41,466 bases of DNA from positions 1 to 41,466 of the forward strand of contig CALXSJ010000026.1 in the NCBI GenBank assembly GCA_944391115.1, read 5' to 3'. A program made the translations under genes and the position numbers. Positions 8,327 through 16,905 of this stretch are shown in pieces. The notes beneath the pieces are model-generated. The model saw only the letters and a list, made by a program, of their open reading frames with translations. It made no database searches and had not been told where the DNA came from. Within the stretch, counting starts at the first letter, position 1. Each line of letters starts with the position of its first letter. The DNA is from an uncultured Victivallales bacterium (GTDB taxonomy: Bacteria > Verrucomicrobiota > Lentisphaeria > Victivallales > UBA1829).

Positions 8327-10522
8327 TCAACGGCGGGAAAGATTTTTCAGCAGGACTTTGCCGCGAAGCGCAAAACGGCGGACGGCATCCTCCTGCGGGG
8401 ATTGTTCGCGGTAACGCATGGACTCGTATTCGGAAACATAGGAACGGATCTCCTCAGGAGCGTCTCCGTAAAATGCCTGCAGCGTCATGCGCTCCGGACG
8501 TTTTTTCCGGGTCGCTGCGGCGTAATTCCGCTCAAATGCGGCAAATCCTGCAGCCAGCCGGCGTTTGCCGGCGGACTGTATCCCCTTCCCTGTCCGGACA
8601 TGGATCCTTCGCCGGAAATAGCGGTACAGCGGAACAGAGGCCGCAGCAAGCAGGACGGCAAAAAACGCGGGATGCAGCAGAATCCGTTTCAGCAGGCCGA
8701 ACCCGTTTTCAATCACAGTCAGAACGGCGTTTGCAAAATAACCGCGCCGGACATCCGCAAAAGCCTGCTGGAAAGTCTGCCGCAGCAGATCCAGCACCGA
8801 AGCGGCCGCGCTCTGTTTCCGGATCCTGCGGGCGGACGGCAGATCTCCGGAAGGCGGCGTCGCCTCGACCAGGACCCATCGTTTTTCCTCCGGCAGATAC
8901 ACCTCTCCCCATGCATGGACATTCGAAGCGCGCACAATGTAATATTGAGAGAACGGATGCAGTTCCTCGCAGACCAGACCGGTCACGTAACGGGCGGGCA
9001 GTCCCATGCTCCTCAGAAGGAGAACCGCCGAAGATGCGAATAATTCACAATGTCCCCTGCGTTCCCGCATGAGAAAATGCAGGACGGGATCGGACCTGTC
9101 CGCGGGAGGACGAAAATCCAGGGAATAACGATAGCGGGAAAGATATTCAATGACCGCTGAAAGTTTTTCCCGGCTGCGCCGGATTTGTTTTCCGGCGAGA
9201 ATCGCGTCCGCCATCTCCCGCAGCGGGCGCCGGAGCGGACGCGGAAGTTCCGTCAGAATCCGCGACTCCTCCGGCAGCGGCATGGGATACGCAGCCTCGG
9301 GATCGTAGGCGGCAGTGAAAAGCGTGCATCCGCCGTCGCGCTTCCAGAGTTTGAGAGAAAGAATGCCGGAATCGGTCATCTCCGCATCATCGGCGACAGC
9401 ATCAAGACGGTAGGTGTTGCCCGGCGCGGGAACAACGCCGCGTGTGGCAAGTCCGTCAAAATACAGTTCGATCCGGCGGACCGGCTCCTCCGGCACTTCA
9501 CGCGGATCGTCCGGCACCGCTGTTGGCGCACCGGGGAAATCCGGTATGGTAAATGTGTTTTCGGAAAGGATGGTGGCGCGCCGGGTGGCGGCCAGCGCGG
9601 TGCGGACCGGATTGGAGAGCCATTCCCCGTTCCGGTACTTGGTGTAGACGCCGCCGCGGAGATAACCGGGCGGTGCATCCGCTTTTGCACGGAGCAGCAC
9701 ACGGTCCGGATTCTCAAGGAGCCCCGGCTGCATGGTTGCGTTCAGATTGACTGAATTCGACAGAATCATCATCTCTCCGCCGCGTGCGGGACGGCGCATT
9801 CCGAGGCGCAGAAAATAAAATTCCAGATTGCGGAACCATGCCGTATGCGCGGAATAGAATTCCACCATGGAAAGGGCAAAAACAGGGATCAGCACAATGC
9901 ATCCGGAACGGATCAGGAAACGGAGAACGGACGCCCCGGAATGCCGTCTTACGGGATATATGGCTTTCGTGGTTGTGTAAAAGAAAAGAGGCAGCGCAGT
10001 CGCCTGAACAATCGCGGCAATCATGTAACTCATCCGGTAATTCCGGAGGGGAACGTCCAGAAAGGACAGAATGTTGTTTGAAAGATCCGCCGAATTGAAA
10101 ATATCGCCGCAGATCAGAGTGGCCGCCACGGCAAGCGAGGCAGTCAGTCCGGTCCGGTGGGGATTCGGGGGGAAAAGACAGCTCAGCGCGGCAAAATAGA
10201 GAAGCATCGGCACGGCGAGACTGGAACGGAGCATCAGGTCAAACAGTCCGAAGCGCGCATCATCCACGGTGACCACCATGTCCGGAACAACTGTCAGGAT
10301 CAGAGCCGCCGTGATGCAGTAAATGATCGGACGGTCACGGTATGGCAGGTAGCGTCTCCGGAAAAGGCCGATGCCCAGCATCGCCGCCGTAATCAGAATA
10401 ATATGCGGCATATCCGTTTTCATGGTATAAAGAAACGCGGGCGGCAGAATCAGCATCGCGTTCAGGAGGAAAATGCGGAAATCAAATCCTTTGAAAAGCG
10501 GGTTTCCGGATGCGCCGTTCAC
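8327..10522 (-). CDS. TgpA-like membrane transglutaminase-domain protein
   Basis: A 731-aa protein. Residues 15-230 hold about six membrane segments (DUF3488 type). A periplasmic transglutaminase core follows with Cys492 in RRGHCELFASSAV and His536 in NVHAWGEVYLP. The third triad position is Glu553 in LVEATPP, where the family usually has Asp. One more membrane segment (about 595-615, FFAVLLAAASVPLYRYF) and a DUF4129-like cytoplasmic tail follow. The start is GTG at 10522, overlapping the upstream TGA as GTGA, so translation is coupled. Such proteins accompany MoxR and DUF58 in many bacteria and have been linked to envelope or peptide remodelling. The substrate is unknown. Confidence 0.85.
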   Translation of the reverse strand: MNGASGNPLFKGFDFRIFLLNAMLILPPAFLYTMKTDMPHIILITAAMLGIGLFRRRYLPYRDRPIIYCITAALILTVVPDMVVTVDDARFGLFDLMLRSSLAVPMLLYFAALSCLFPPNPHRTGLTASLAVAATLICGDIFNSADLSNNILSFLDVPLRNYRMSYMIAAIVQATALPLFFYTTTKAIYPVRRHSGASVLRFLIRSGCIVLIPVFALSMVEFYSAHTAWFRNLEFYFLRLGMRRPARGGEMMILSNSVNLNATMQPGLLENPDRVLLRAKADAPPGYLRGGVYTKYRNGEWLSNPVRTALAATRRATILSENTFTIPDFPGAPTAVPDDPREVPEEPVRRIELYFDGLATRGVVPAPGNTYRLDAVADDAEMTDSGILSLKLWKRDGGCTLFTAAYDPEAAYPMPLPEESRILTELPRPLRRPLREMADAILAGKQIRRSREKLSAVIEYLSRYRYSLDFRPPADRSDPVLHFLMRERRGHCELFASSAVLLLRSMGLPARYVTGLVCEELHPFSQYYIVRASNVHAWGEVYLPEEKRWVLVEATPPSGDLPSARRIRKQSAAASVLDLLRQTFQQAFADVRRGYFANAVLTVIENGFGLLKRILLHPAFFAVLLAAASVPLYRYFRRRIHVRTGKGIQSAGKRRLAAGFAAFERNYAAATRKKRPERMTLQAFYGDAPEEIRSYVSEYESMRYREQSPQEDAVRRFALRGKVLLKNLSRR

Positions 10523-11889
10523 AGTTCACCCGCCTTTCCGTTCAGGATATCCTCCGTGCGGAGCGTCTCCGCCCATGCGGGTCCGGCTTTCCCGGCGATC
10601 AGAAACGTTTTGAGCGGCACGCCGGTTTCCGCCAGCGAACGATACAGTTTCTCCGATTCGGAATCCACGCTCAGCAGAATCAGATAGACCGCGCCGGAGG
10701 AAGCGATTCCGCTGATGTCATCGGGGGTGATTCTGCGGAATCGCCCGATTCCGTCCGTCGGCTTCAGGGAGGCAAGCAGGTCCAGAAAACCATCTTTCGT
10801 CATGTGGTTGCGTCCCGTCCGGAAATGGTGTACCTCGGATCCCGCCGCAAAGAAGTCCACGACAAAATCACGCTCGGACAGAGAAACGGCGATGGACGCG
10901 GCCAGGGAGACGGCCGCCTCGAACGGCGCGTCATCGCGTCCGGCGCGGAGCGGTTTCAGAAGAAAAAGTTTCTTCAACACGCCGAGAACGGTCTCCCGCC
11001 CGGCAAACAGCGTATTGTCCATGATGAGCGCGGCCTTTGAAAGTTTCTCCTCCTGAAATTCCTTGATGACAAACTGCCCGCGCTTTGCGCTCGCGATCCA
11101 GTGAATTTTCCGCGGGTCGTCCCCCGTCCGGTATTCCCGGCAGCCGTAAAAATCCATGCTTTCCCCCACCGCCGAAACGGTATTCACGCTTTCACTGTTT
11201 TTCGCGGTTCCGTCCGGCAGACGCAGTGTGCGCAGAGGAGTATAGGCCGGCTGGCAGATGATCTGCTGCATTTGATTGGCGGTCCTGCTCAGCTTGAAGA
11301 GCTGAAAGGGGAAACCCGTTTCCGCAAGCGGACAGGGAAGACGGTAGACGCCCCGTTTGAGAATCCGGAATCCGCGGGAAAATGTTCCTTCACACTTCGG
11401 AAGCAGAGTCAGACGCGGCACGCATCCGTCCGTGCATTGCAGATTCCGCATGACAAGCTGCGGATCGGCAGCGAGATCAAAGCAGGGAAGAAAGGACCGG
11501 TTGAACAGCGTATAGGAAATCCGGAATTCCGCGCCGCAGGAAACGCGCTCCGGAACCTTCCGCACAATCCTGACGCGCGGGAAAAAGAGGAATCCGGCGG
11601 CCAGGTTGAAGAACAGAACCCCGGACAGCACGAAAAATAAAATCACGGCAGGACTGCGGGTCAGGATCGTGGAATAGAAAGCGATAGCCAGATAAACGGC
11701 TCCGAGCATGCGTCCCTGGGGCGTCAGAATACGGTCCAGCAGCGCATACCCCCAGATCAGCGGCATGAAACAGCCGGGAATCCTTCTCCCCTTCTCCTCC
11801 GCGGAAGGCATGGGAAACCAGCGGGGACCGCGGAGAAAGTCTCCCCGGAGGCGTCTGAAATGAGCGACAACCCTCCTCATCGCCATCAC
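10519..11889 (-). CDS. DUF58 protein with von Willebrand A-like domain
   Basis: A 456-aa protein. Two adjacent membrane segments lie at about 60-105 (MLGAVYLAIAFYSTILT, ILFFVLSGVLFFNLAAGFLFF). A beta-domain follows, then the DUF58 signature at 241-280 (DFYGCREYRTGDDPRKIHW, then the conserved Lys-Phe-Glu stretch). A vWA-like segment begins at ALIMDNTL. The start is GTG at 11889, overlapping the MoxR TGA as GTGA; ATG codons at 11886 and 11880 are alternatives. In the known MoxR-DUF58 pairing, the AAA+ ATPase is thought to act as chaperone for this vWA-type partner at the membrane. Confidence 0.85.
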   Translation of the reverse strand: MMAMRRVVAHFRRLRGDFLRGPRWFPMPSAEEKGRRIPGCFMPLIWGYALLDRILTPQGRMLGAVYLAIAFYSTILTRSPAVILFFVLSGVLFFNLAAGFLFFPRVRIVRKVPERVSCGAEFRISYTLFNRSFLPCFDLAADPQLVMRNLQCTDGCVPRLTLLPKCEGTFSRGFRILKRGVYRLPCPLAETGFPFQLFKLSRTANQMQQIICQPAYTPLRTLRLPDGTAKNSESVNTVSAVGESMDFYGCREYRTGDDPRKIHWIASAKRGQFVIKEFQEEKLSKAALIMDNTLFAGRETVLGVLKKLFLLKPLRAGRDDAPFEAAVSLAASIAVSLSERDFVVDFFAAGSEVHHFRTGRNHMTKDGFLDLLASLKPTDGIGRFRRITPDDISGIASSGAVYLILLSVDSESEKLYRSLAETGVPLKTFLIAGKAGPAWAETLRTEDILNGKAGEL

Positions 11890-12827
11890 ACCGGGATTTT
11901 GATTTTCCCGACAATGTCGTCCAGAACCGCGGCAGGCGCAATTCCGGCATGTTTGCTTTCCAGCGTCATGACAAGCCGATGGGCAAGCAGCGGCTGAATC
12001 AGCAGGAGAATGTCATCCGGCTTGACAAACATCCGGTTGTCCAGCCATGCCAGGGCCTGCGCGCAGCGGGAAAGCGTGAGAAGCGCGCGGGGACTGGCAC
12101 CGAGGAGGATTTCCCCGGATTCCCGCGTCGCCCGGATCACACGCATCATATAGCGAGCGAGGGAATCTTCCACCTCCACGGTGCGGACTTCCTCCTGAAT
12201 GCGCCGGATTTCCCCGCAGTCAAGAACCGGGCGGACGGATTCCAGGGGATCATTCCGGCGGCGGTCCAGAAGCAGCTGAAGCTCGGCATCCCCGTCCGGG
12301 TATCCGAGCGACAGGCGAACGGCAAAACGATCCAGCTGCGCTTCGGGAAGCGGATAGGTCCCGTAATATTCCACCGGATTCTGCGTTGCAATCACAAGAA
12401 AGGGACTGCTCAGGCGGTGTTCCTTCCCTTCGATCGAAACCTGCCGCTCATTCATCGCTTCCAGCAGCGCGGACTGCGTGCGCGGAGAGGCCCGGTTGAT
12501 CTCGTCCGCCAGAAGCAGATTCGTAAAGACCGGTCCTTTGCGAAAGAAAAAAGAGCCTTCCTTCGGAGAATAAATGGAGGAGCCGAGGATATCGGCGGGC
12601 AGCAGGTCGGGGGTGAACTGAATCCTGTTGAAATCCGCGGAAACGGACAGCGCAAGCGCCTTTGCCAGTGTGGTTTTCCCCGTCCCGGGAACATCCTCCA
12701 TCAGGATATGCCCTTCCGCGAAGAAAGCGCCGAGCAGCAGACGCATGACGTTCTCCTTGCCGCGGATGACGCCATTGAGCTGTTTCTCCACTTCCAGCAC
12801 TTTTCCGTAAAGTTCCCTGTCCGGCAT
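11886..12827 (-). CDS. MoxR-type AAA+ ATPase
   Basis: A 313-aa ATPase. Walker A is VPGTGKTT (46-53), Walker B LLADEIN (105-111), sensor 1 ATQNP (147-151), and PLPEAQLDRF (159-168) carries the arginine-finger region typical of the MoxR clade. The start at 12827 is chosen because AGGGAGG lies six bases upstream. ATGs at 12833 and 12845 overlap or precede that site. It heads the operon whose next genes are DUF58, transglutaminase and the AsmA-like protein. The family uses ATP to mature or remodel partner proteins. Here the partners are probably the DUF58 and transglutaminase membrane proteins (inference from the operon). Confidence 0.92.
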   Translation of the reverse strand: MPDRELYGKVLEVEKQLNGVIRGKENVMRLLLGAFFAEGHILMEDVPGTGKTTLAKALALSVSADFNRIQFTPDLLPADILGSSIYSPKEGSFFFRKGPVFTNLLLADEINRASPRTQSALLEAMNERQVSIEGKEHRLSSPFLVIATQNPVEYYGTYPLPEAQLDRFAVRLSLGYPDGDAELQLLLDRRRNDPLESVRPVLDCGEIRRIQEEVRTVEVEDSLARYMMRVIRATRESGEILLGASPRALLTLSRCAQALAWLDNRMFVKPDDILLLIQPLLAHRLVMTLESKHAGIAPAAVLDDIVGKIKIPV

Positions 12828-12947
12828 CGGCATCCTCCCTTTCATCGAGCGTTTTCCGCAATATAACGCGCCTGCCGTCCGATTCAATCGCGGCAGGAAT
12901 TTTATCCGATTTTTTTCGGAGGCGGACGGAGCAGGAAGCCTCTGATT

Positions 12948-13754
12948 TCAGGAAAGTCCTTCCTGCTCGGCATCAATCTGTCTCTGCAGATTCGTGCGGC
13001 ACCGTTCGAGGAAAACCGGCCATTCGGAAGGATCGATAAAAGGATTTTCCCTTTCCCGTTTCATGCGCCGGGCTTTTCCCAGCGTGTCATTACAGCCGAC
13101 ATGGTTGCCGAGATGAAGATCGACATGTTCGTGTTTCAGGCGGTCAAGTCCGGCGAAGAATTTCTCCCGACAGTCACAGGAAAGTCCGTATGCGTCCAGG
13201 AATTTCCGGGTCATGGAGTTGACTCCGACTCCGCCGTGCATTCCCGCACGGAGCCGGACTCCGTTTTCCGCGACGTCGAAGAAAAAAGAAATGGTTCCCG
13301 GCGTGTGCCCGGGCGTGGAGACGCATTGAATCTCCGTTGATCCCAGGCGGATCACGTCGCCGTCGTGAAGGGCGACATCCGGTTCAAAAGCCTCGTGATA
13401 GACATGTCCCAGCTCCTTTGCCCAGGTAAGATCCAGTTTCCCGTTCGCATAATCGAAATCCTCCGCTCCGAGAAAGGTCTTCGCACCCGTCAGCTCCTTC
13501 AGAGCCCGGGTCGCGCCGAGATGATCGTAATGTCCGTGGGAATGCACAATGCAGCGGATCTTCCGCGGATCAAACCCGAGCTCCCATATCGATTCGATCA
13601 CCAGATAAAGCGACTGCGGATATCCGGAATCAATGAGAATCAGCCCCTCCTCCGTCTCAATCATGTGGGATGATGCGGGTTCCGTTCCGACGAAATAAAG
13701 ATTTCCGAAAATCCGAAACGGCGCCACTCTTCCGGTCCACGGGGTGTTCATCAT
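12948..13754 (-). CDS. Metallo-beta-lactamase-fold hydrolase (B3-like)
   Basis: A 268-aa MBL-fold protein. HSHGHYDH (71-78) is the HxHxDH metal motif. His150 in TPGHTPG is the next ligand and ILIDSG (39-44) is the first strand motif. The layout resembles the stand-alone B3-like group, which includes true beta-lactamases and many other hydrolases. No signal peptide is visible, which argues against a periplasmic beta-lactamase. The start is the ATG at 13754 (an ATG-ATG pair), preceded by AAGGAG seven bases away. It is a single gene. Function beyond zinc-dependent hydrolysis is not assignable. Confidence 0.85.
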   Translation of the reverse strand: MMNTPWTGRVAPFRIFGNLYFVGTEPASSHMIETEEGLILIDSGYPQSLYLVIESIWELGFDPRKIRCIVHSHGHYDHLGATRALKELTGAKTFLGAEDFDYANGKLDLTWAKELGHVYHEAFEPDVALHDGDVIRLGSTEIQCVSTPGHTPGTISFFFDVAENGVRLRAGMHGGVGVNSMTRKFLDAYGLSCDCREKFFAGLDRLKHEHVDLHLGNHVGCNDTLGKARRMKRERENPFIDPSEWPVFLERCRTNLQRQIDAEQEGLS

Positions 13755-14277
13755 GCTGCATCTCCTTATGTTAAGCATGTCTTTTATTTGCGCAATATAA
13801 CCGGAGGCGTCCGCCTTTCAAGCCCGTTTCGCCGGAAAGCTCCGCACGCATTCAGAAAAAGCGATTGCTCCGTTTCATAATGAAAAATCGACATCATCCG
13901 CTTCTCTTCCCAGGGGATGCAGCCGGAATGCAGGACTCTGTCAAAAAAAGCGTTTTTTTTTGTTTTTCGATTTGTAATCCTCTGAAAACGCACTACGTTA
14001 ATACACAAGAACAATAATTAAGGAACCTATTTCTCCGAGGCATATTTGATTTCCATCCGCATATTCCGTAATATTGCCGTTCATGCTGTTCCTTCGCGGT
14101 CGTTCTTTCCGTTCTTAAAGCCGGCAGCCGGCTGTAAGATAATCCCACCCGTTGATTCCGGCAGGCACAGTCACACCCTTCCTGGCCCGATCCGATCCAA
14201 CAGTGGCAATTTGGTAAAAAAAAATCTGAAGGGGGCAGCAGCAGGACATTTTTCAATGTCCGGAAAAGGTATCCAAC
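13755..14277. other. Intergenic region between the MBL and RRM genes
   Basis: This 520-base divergent gap contains no credible gene. It holds a T-rich tract near 13945-13970 and an exact palindrome AGCCGGC-A-GCCGGCT at 14119-14133, about 145 bases before the RRM start. Part of it is probably a long 5' leader for the RRM gene; no clear promoter boxes can be assigned. Confidence 0.4.
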
Positions 14278-14643
14278 ATGAACATCTATGTCGGGAACAT
14301 GCCGTACGCAATGTCAGCAGATGAACTCAAAGCAGCTTTCGCGGCTTACGGAAACGTGACAGGCGTCCGTCTTGTAACTGATCGCGAAACCGGCCGGGCC
14401 AAAGGTTTCGGTTTCGTCGAAATGCCTGATGCGGCGGAAGCCAACGCGGCAATCGCCGGACTCAACGGTTCCATGCAGGGAGGGCGCGCTCTGGTCGTCA
14501 ATGAAGCCCGGCCGCGCGAGGAAAGACCCCGCGGCGAACGGCGCGGATTCGGCGGTCCCCGCGGTGAACGCCATGGCGGCTTCGGCGCACCCCGCAATGA
14601 TCGGCGCGGCGGATTCGGCGCACCTCGCGAAGAAGAGTTCTGA
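14278..14643 (+). CDS. Single-RRM glycine/arginine-rich RNA-binding protein
   Basis: A 121-aa protein. Residues 1-75 are an RNA recognition motif with RNP2 IYVGNM (3-8) and RNP1 KGFGFVEM (42-49). Residues 76-121 are a low-complexity basic tail built from repeats of GERRGFGGPRGERHGGFGAP type, ending EEEF. Bacterial single-RRM proteins of this build (Rbp type, as in cyanobacteria and PVC bacteria) bind single-stranded RNA and are often cold-induced. Induction here is inference only. The ribosome binding site is weak (GGAAAAGGTATCCAAC), and a perfect terminator follows. Confidence 0.9.
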   Translation: MNIYVGNMPYAMSADELKAAFAAYGNVTGVRLVTDRETGRAKGFGFVEMPDAAEANAAIAGLNGSMQGGRALVVNEARPREERPRGERRGFGGPRGERHGGFGAPRNDRRGGFGAPREEEF

Positions 14644-14663
14644 TTTCTCCTTCTGTGTCACAC

Positions 14664-14709
14664 GGACGGAACCTGCAGGACAATATCCCTCCGGTTCCGT
14701 CCTTTTTTT
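14664..14709 (+). terminator. Rho-independent terminator of the RRM gene
   Basis: GGACGGAACC (14664-14673) pairs perfectly with GGTTCCGTCC (14693-14702) and is followed by seven T residues. It begins 20 bases after the stop codon. Confidence 0.92.
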
Positions 14710-14819
14710 GCATTGTGTCCGGAGTCATGATGCATTCCTCTCCTGCGGAATGCGCCTCGCTCTTTCCGCTCCCTCGCATTTCCTTTTCCCAAAGCTCCAT
14801 CCCTCTTTTCTTCCGCGCC

Positions 14820-14834
14820 GCCTAATCGTTAGGC
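14820..14834. promoter_or_regulatory. LacI-type operator O1
   Basis: GCCTAA-TCG-TTAGGC has perfect 6-base arms. It ends five bases before the -35 box of the lacI-type gene's promoter. The 11-mer GCCTAATCGTT recurs inverted in O2 at 14878-14893, so the pair probably binds the product of the downstream gene (autoregulation, inferred). Confidence 0.65.
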
Positions 14835-14839
14835 ATTGC

Positions 14840-14868
14840 TTGACATTGCGCTGTTTTTCTTCTATATT
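14840..14868 (+). promoter_or_regulatory. Sigma-70 promoter of the LacI-type regulator gene
   Basis: TTGACA (14840-14845), a 17-base spacer and TATATT (14863-14868): near-consensus in both boxes and spacing. It lies between the two operator-like sites. The predicted start of transcription, about 14875, is at the edge of O2. Confidence 0.8.
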
Positions 14869-14877
14869 GACAGCAAA

Positions 14878-14893
14878 GCTTAAACGATTAGGC
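14878..14893. promoter_or_regulatory. LacI-type operator O2
   Basis: GCTTAAACGATTAGGC is an imperfect palindrome around CG that shares AACGATTAGGC with the inverse of O1. Its position just downstream of the -10 box would block promoter clearance when occupied. Confidence 0.6.
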
Positions 14894-14912
14894 AAAAAAA
14901 ACAAGACAGAAG

Positions 14913-15926
14913 ATGCCGACAACGGGAAAAACACATCCGTCCATCAGCCTGAAGGAACTCGCCGTCTCCTGCGGCCTCTCCTCGGCAACAGTATCCGACA
15001 TTTTAAACGGCAAGGCCCGCGCCAAACGGATTTCAGAAAAAACCGAAGCCCGGGTTCTGTCTGCTGCAAAACGGCTCGGATACCGCCCGAACCGCCTGGC
15101 CGCCTGTTTCCGCAGAGGCGTAAATCCGGCAATCGGCGTGTTTCTGCCGAATCATGCGTATGCGCCGGTCGCCGCGCTTGCCATGGGAATTTCCGATGCT
15201 GCGCTGAAAGACAATATCCCGCTGAATTTTTATTACGGGCTTCAGGACGGCGACTATGCCGCCTTCCTGGATCATGTCAGCGTCAACGCCAACTGCGGAA
15301 TCATCTCCTACCGCCCGAACTCCTCCGCCTTTGAAGAGAAGATCCGGAATTTTACCGACCGCGGCGGCGCTGTCGTGCTGCTCAATGCGCCCAGAATGGA
15401 AAATCCGAACGTGAAATATCTCTCGCTCCGCAATTACGACACGGGACGGGCGGCGGCGCTCGCTCTCCTGCAAGGGTCCTGCACGGTGTTTCACGCGTTC
15501 TGCGCGCATGACATCCAGGGAGGAGAGCGGGAGGCGGGATTCCGCGATTGCCTGCTGGAACATGGAATCCATCCGTTTCTCCACGAAGAAAAGGAAGCGC
15601 GGAAGGATGTTTTGAAAACGATAGCGGAAGCGGCCGCTGAACAGACCGTCGGAATTTTCACCTGGACGGATTTTCTTGCAATGAAACTGTTCCGTTGTTT
15701 CCGGGAACTCGGCGCAGGAAGGGAAATCGGAAAAAAACTCAAGATGGTGGGATGCGACAATTCCCCGTTCTGCGAATGGCTGGATCCATCCCTGAGTTCC
15801 GTGGATCCCCGTTTCCGGGAACTTGGCTTCAGCGCGATGCATTACCTTCTCTCATGCCTGAAGGATCCGGACACACCTCCGCCGCAGCTCCCGGAACCGC
15901 GCCTGATCCGGAGGGAAAGCTCTTAA
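14913..15926 (+). CDS. LacI-family transcriptional regulator
   Basis: A 337-aa regulator. An N-terminal LacI helix-turn-helix (residues 11-33, ISLKELAVSCGLSSATVSDI) and hinge helix (AKRLGYRPNRLA, 52-63) are followed by a periplasmic-binding-protein-like sugar sensor to the C-terminus. The ATG at 14913 has only a poor ribosome binding site (ACAGAAG). The gene has its own near-consensus promoter between two matched operators, so it probably represses itself. The downstream oxidoreductase starts 46 bases after its stop with a strong ribosome binding site, so the two are probably co-transcribed and respond to the same sugar or derivative. Confidence 0.9.
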   Translation: MPTTGKTHPSISLKELAVSCGLSSATVSDILNGKARAKRISEKTEARVLSAAKRLGYRPNRLAACFRRGVNPAIGVFLPNHAYAPVAALAMGISDAALKDNIPLNFYYGLQDGDYAAFLDHVSVNANCGIISYRPNSSAFEEKIRNFTDRGGAVVLLNAPRMENPNVKYLSLRNYDTGRAAALALLQGSCTVFHAFCAHDIQGGEREAGFRDCLLEHGIHPFLHEEKEARKDVLKTIAEAAAEQTVGIFTWTDFLAMKLFRCFRELGAGREIGKKLKMVGCDNSPFCEWLDPSLSSVDPRFRELGFSAMHYLLSCLKDPDTPPPQLPEPRLIRRESS

Positions 15927-15972
15927 ATTCAGAAAATCTTTCAACCCATCAAAACAGTCTGGGAGGCAAATC

Positions 15973-16806
15973 ATGAAAAAACTGGGATTCATCGATCTTT
16001 TCATCGACGAATGGCACGCGAACAATTATCCCGCCTGGATAAAAACGGCAAGACGGGGAAAGGAATTTGAACTTGCTTACGCATGGGAAAAGGCGCCGGG
16101 GAACGGACGCCCGCTCAAAAAATGGTGTGAAGACTTCGGCGTAACTCCCGTGAAAAGCCTGGAGGAGATTGTGGAAAAATCCGACGCGCTGTTTGTACTG
16201 GCGCCGTCGAACCCGGAAGTGCATCGTGAACTTGCGGAAATTCCTCTGCAAAGCGGAAAACCCGTGTTTGTCGACAAACCGTTCGCGCCGTCGAAGACGG
16301 ATGCGCAGGCAATGTTTGAATTCGCGGCCGGACACGGCACGCCGCTGATGTCGAGTTCCGCACTGCGCTTTTCGGCGGAACTGGACGCCTGGCGGAACAA
16401 ACCGGGCACGACTTATGTGGAGACGACCGGCGGCGGCAGCTCCTTCTGGGAATATTCGATCCACCAGCTGGAAATGATAACAGCCCTCCTCGGCGTCGGC
16501 GCAACGCGCATCATGCAATGCGGATCCGCCGGCACGGAACATATGCTGATCCAGTATGCGGACGACCGGAGGGCGGCGCTGACCTATACCGCCAATGCGC
16601 CGTTTACAACCCGCTTCGTTCATGAGGGGAAAATGATCGTCAACCCGGACTGCTCCGGCTACTTCCCCGCCCTGCTCTCGGAAATTCTCGATTTCTTCGC
16701 CACCGGACACTCTCCGGTCGATGCCGCGCAGACGATTGAAATCGCCGCGCTGGTCGAGGCCGGCATCAAGGCGCTTGACGAGAAAAACGTCTGGCACGAT
16801 CTGTAA
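15973..16806 (+). CDS. Short Gfo/Idh/MocA-like oxidoreductase
   Basis: A 277-aa protein, shorter than the usual 330-390 aa of the family. The N-terminus MKKLGFIDLFIDEWHANNYP lacks the classical GxGxxG nucleotide loop. The segment FVDKPFAP stands where the family has EKP, so the Lys is kept with Asp for Glu. SSFWEYSIHQLEMITALLG matches the substrate-domain helix region. I recognise this as the divergent Gfo/Idh/MocA group with an N-terminal IDEWHANNYP-type motif; the substrate is not known to me. The start is fixed by GGGAGGC before ATG. It lies downstream of the LacI regulator and is probably controlled by it. Whether it still binds NAD(P) is open. Confidence 0.75.
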   Translation: MKKLGFIDLFIDEWHANNYPAWIKTARRGKEFELAYAWEKAPGNGRPLKKWCEDFGVTPVKSLEEIVEKSDALFVLAPSNPEVHRELAEIPLQSGKPVFVDKPFAPSKTDAQAMFEFAAGHGTPLMSSSALRFSAELDAWRNKPGTTYVETTGGGSSFWEYSIHQLEMITALLGVGATRIMQCGSAGTEHMLIQYADDRRAALTYTANAPFTTRFVHEGKMIVNPDCSGYFPALLSEILDFFATGHSPVDAAQTIEIAALVEAGIKALDEKNVWHDL

Positions 16807-16843
16807 GGCGCAGGACCGGCACGCCGCAGAACAAGGACGTAAA

Positions 16844-16876
16844 AAAACCCGTCCCGGATTTCCCGGAACGGGTTTT
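16844..16876. terminator. Bidirectional terminator between the oxidoreductase and pnp
   Basis: AAAACCCGT pairs with ACGGGTTTT, and an inner CCGG/CCGG closes the hairpin. There are T residues on the plus side and, because AAAAAAA precedes the stem, T residues on the minus side as well. It serves the two convergent genes that end at 16806 and 16906. Confidence 0.8.
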
Positions 16877-16905
16877 GCTGTTTCAGCGGCCAAGGAACGG
16901 AAGCG

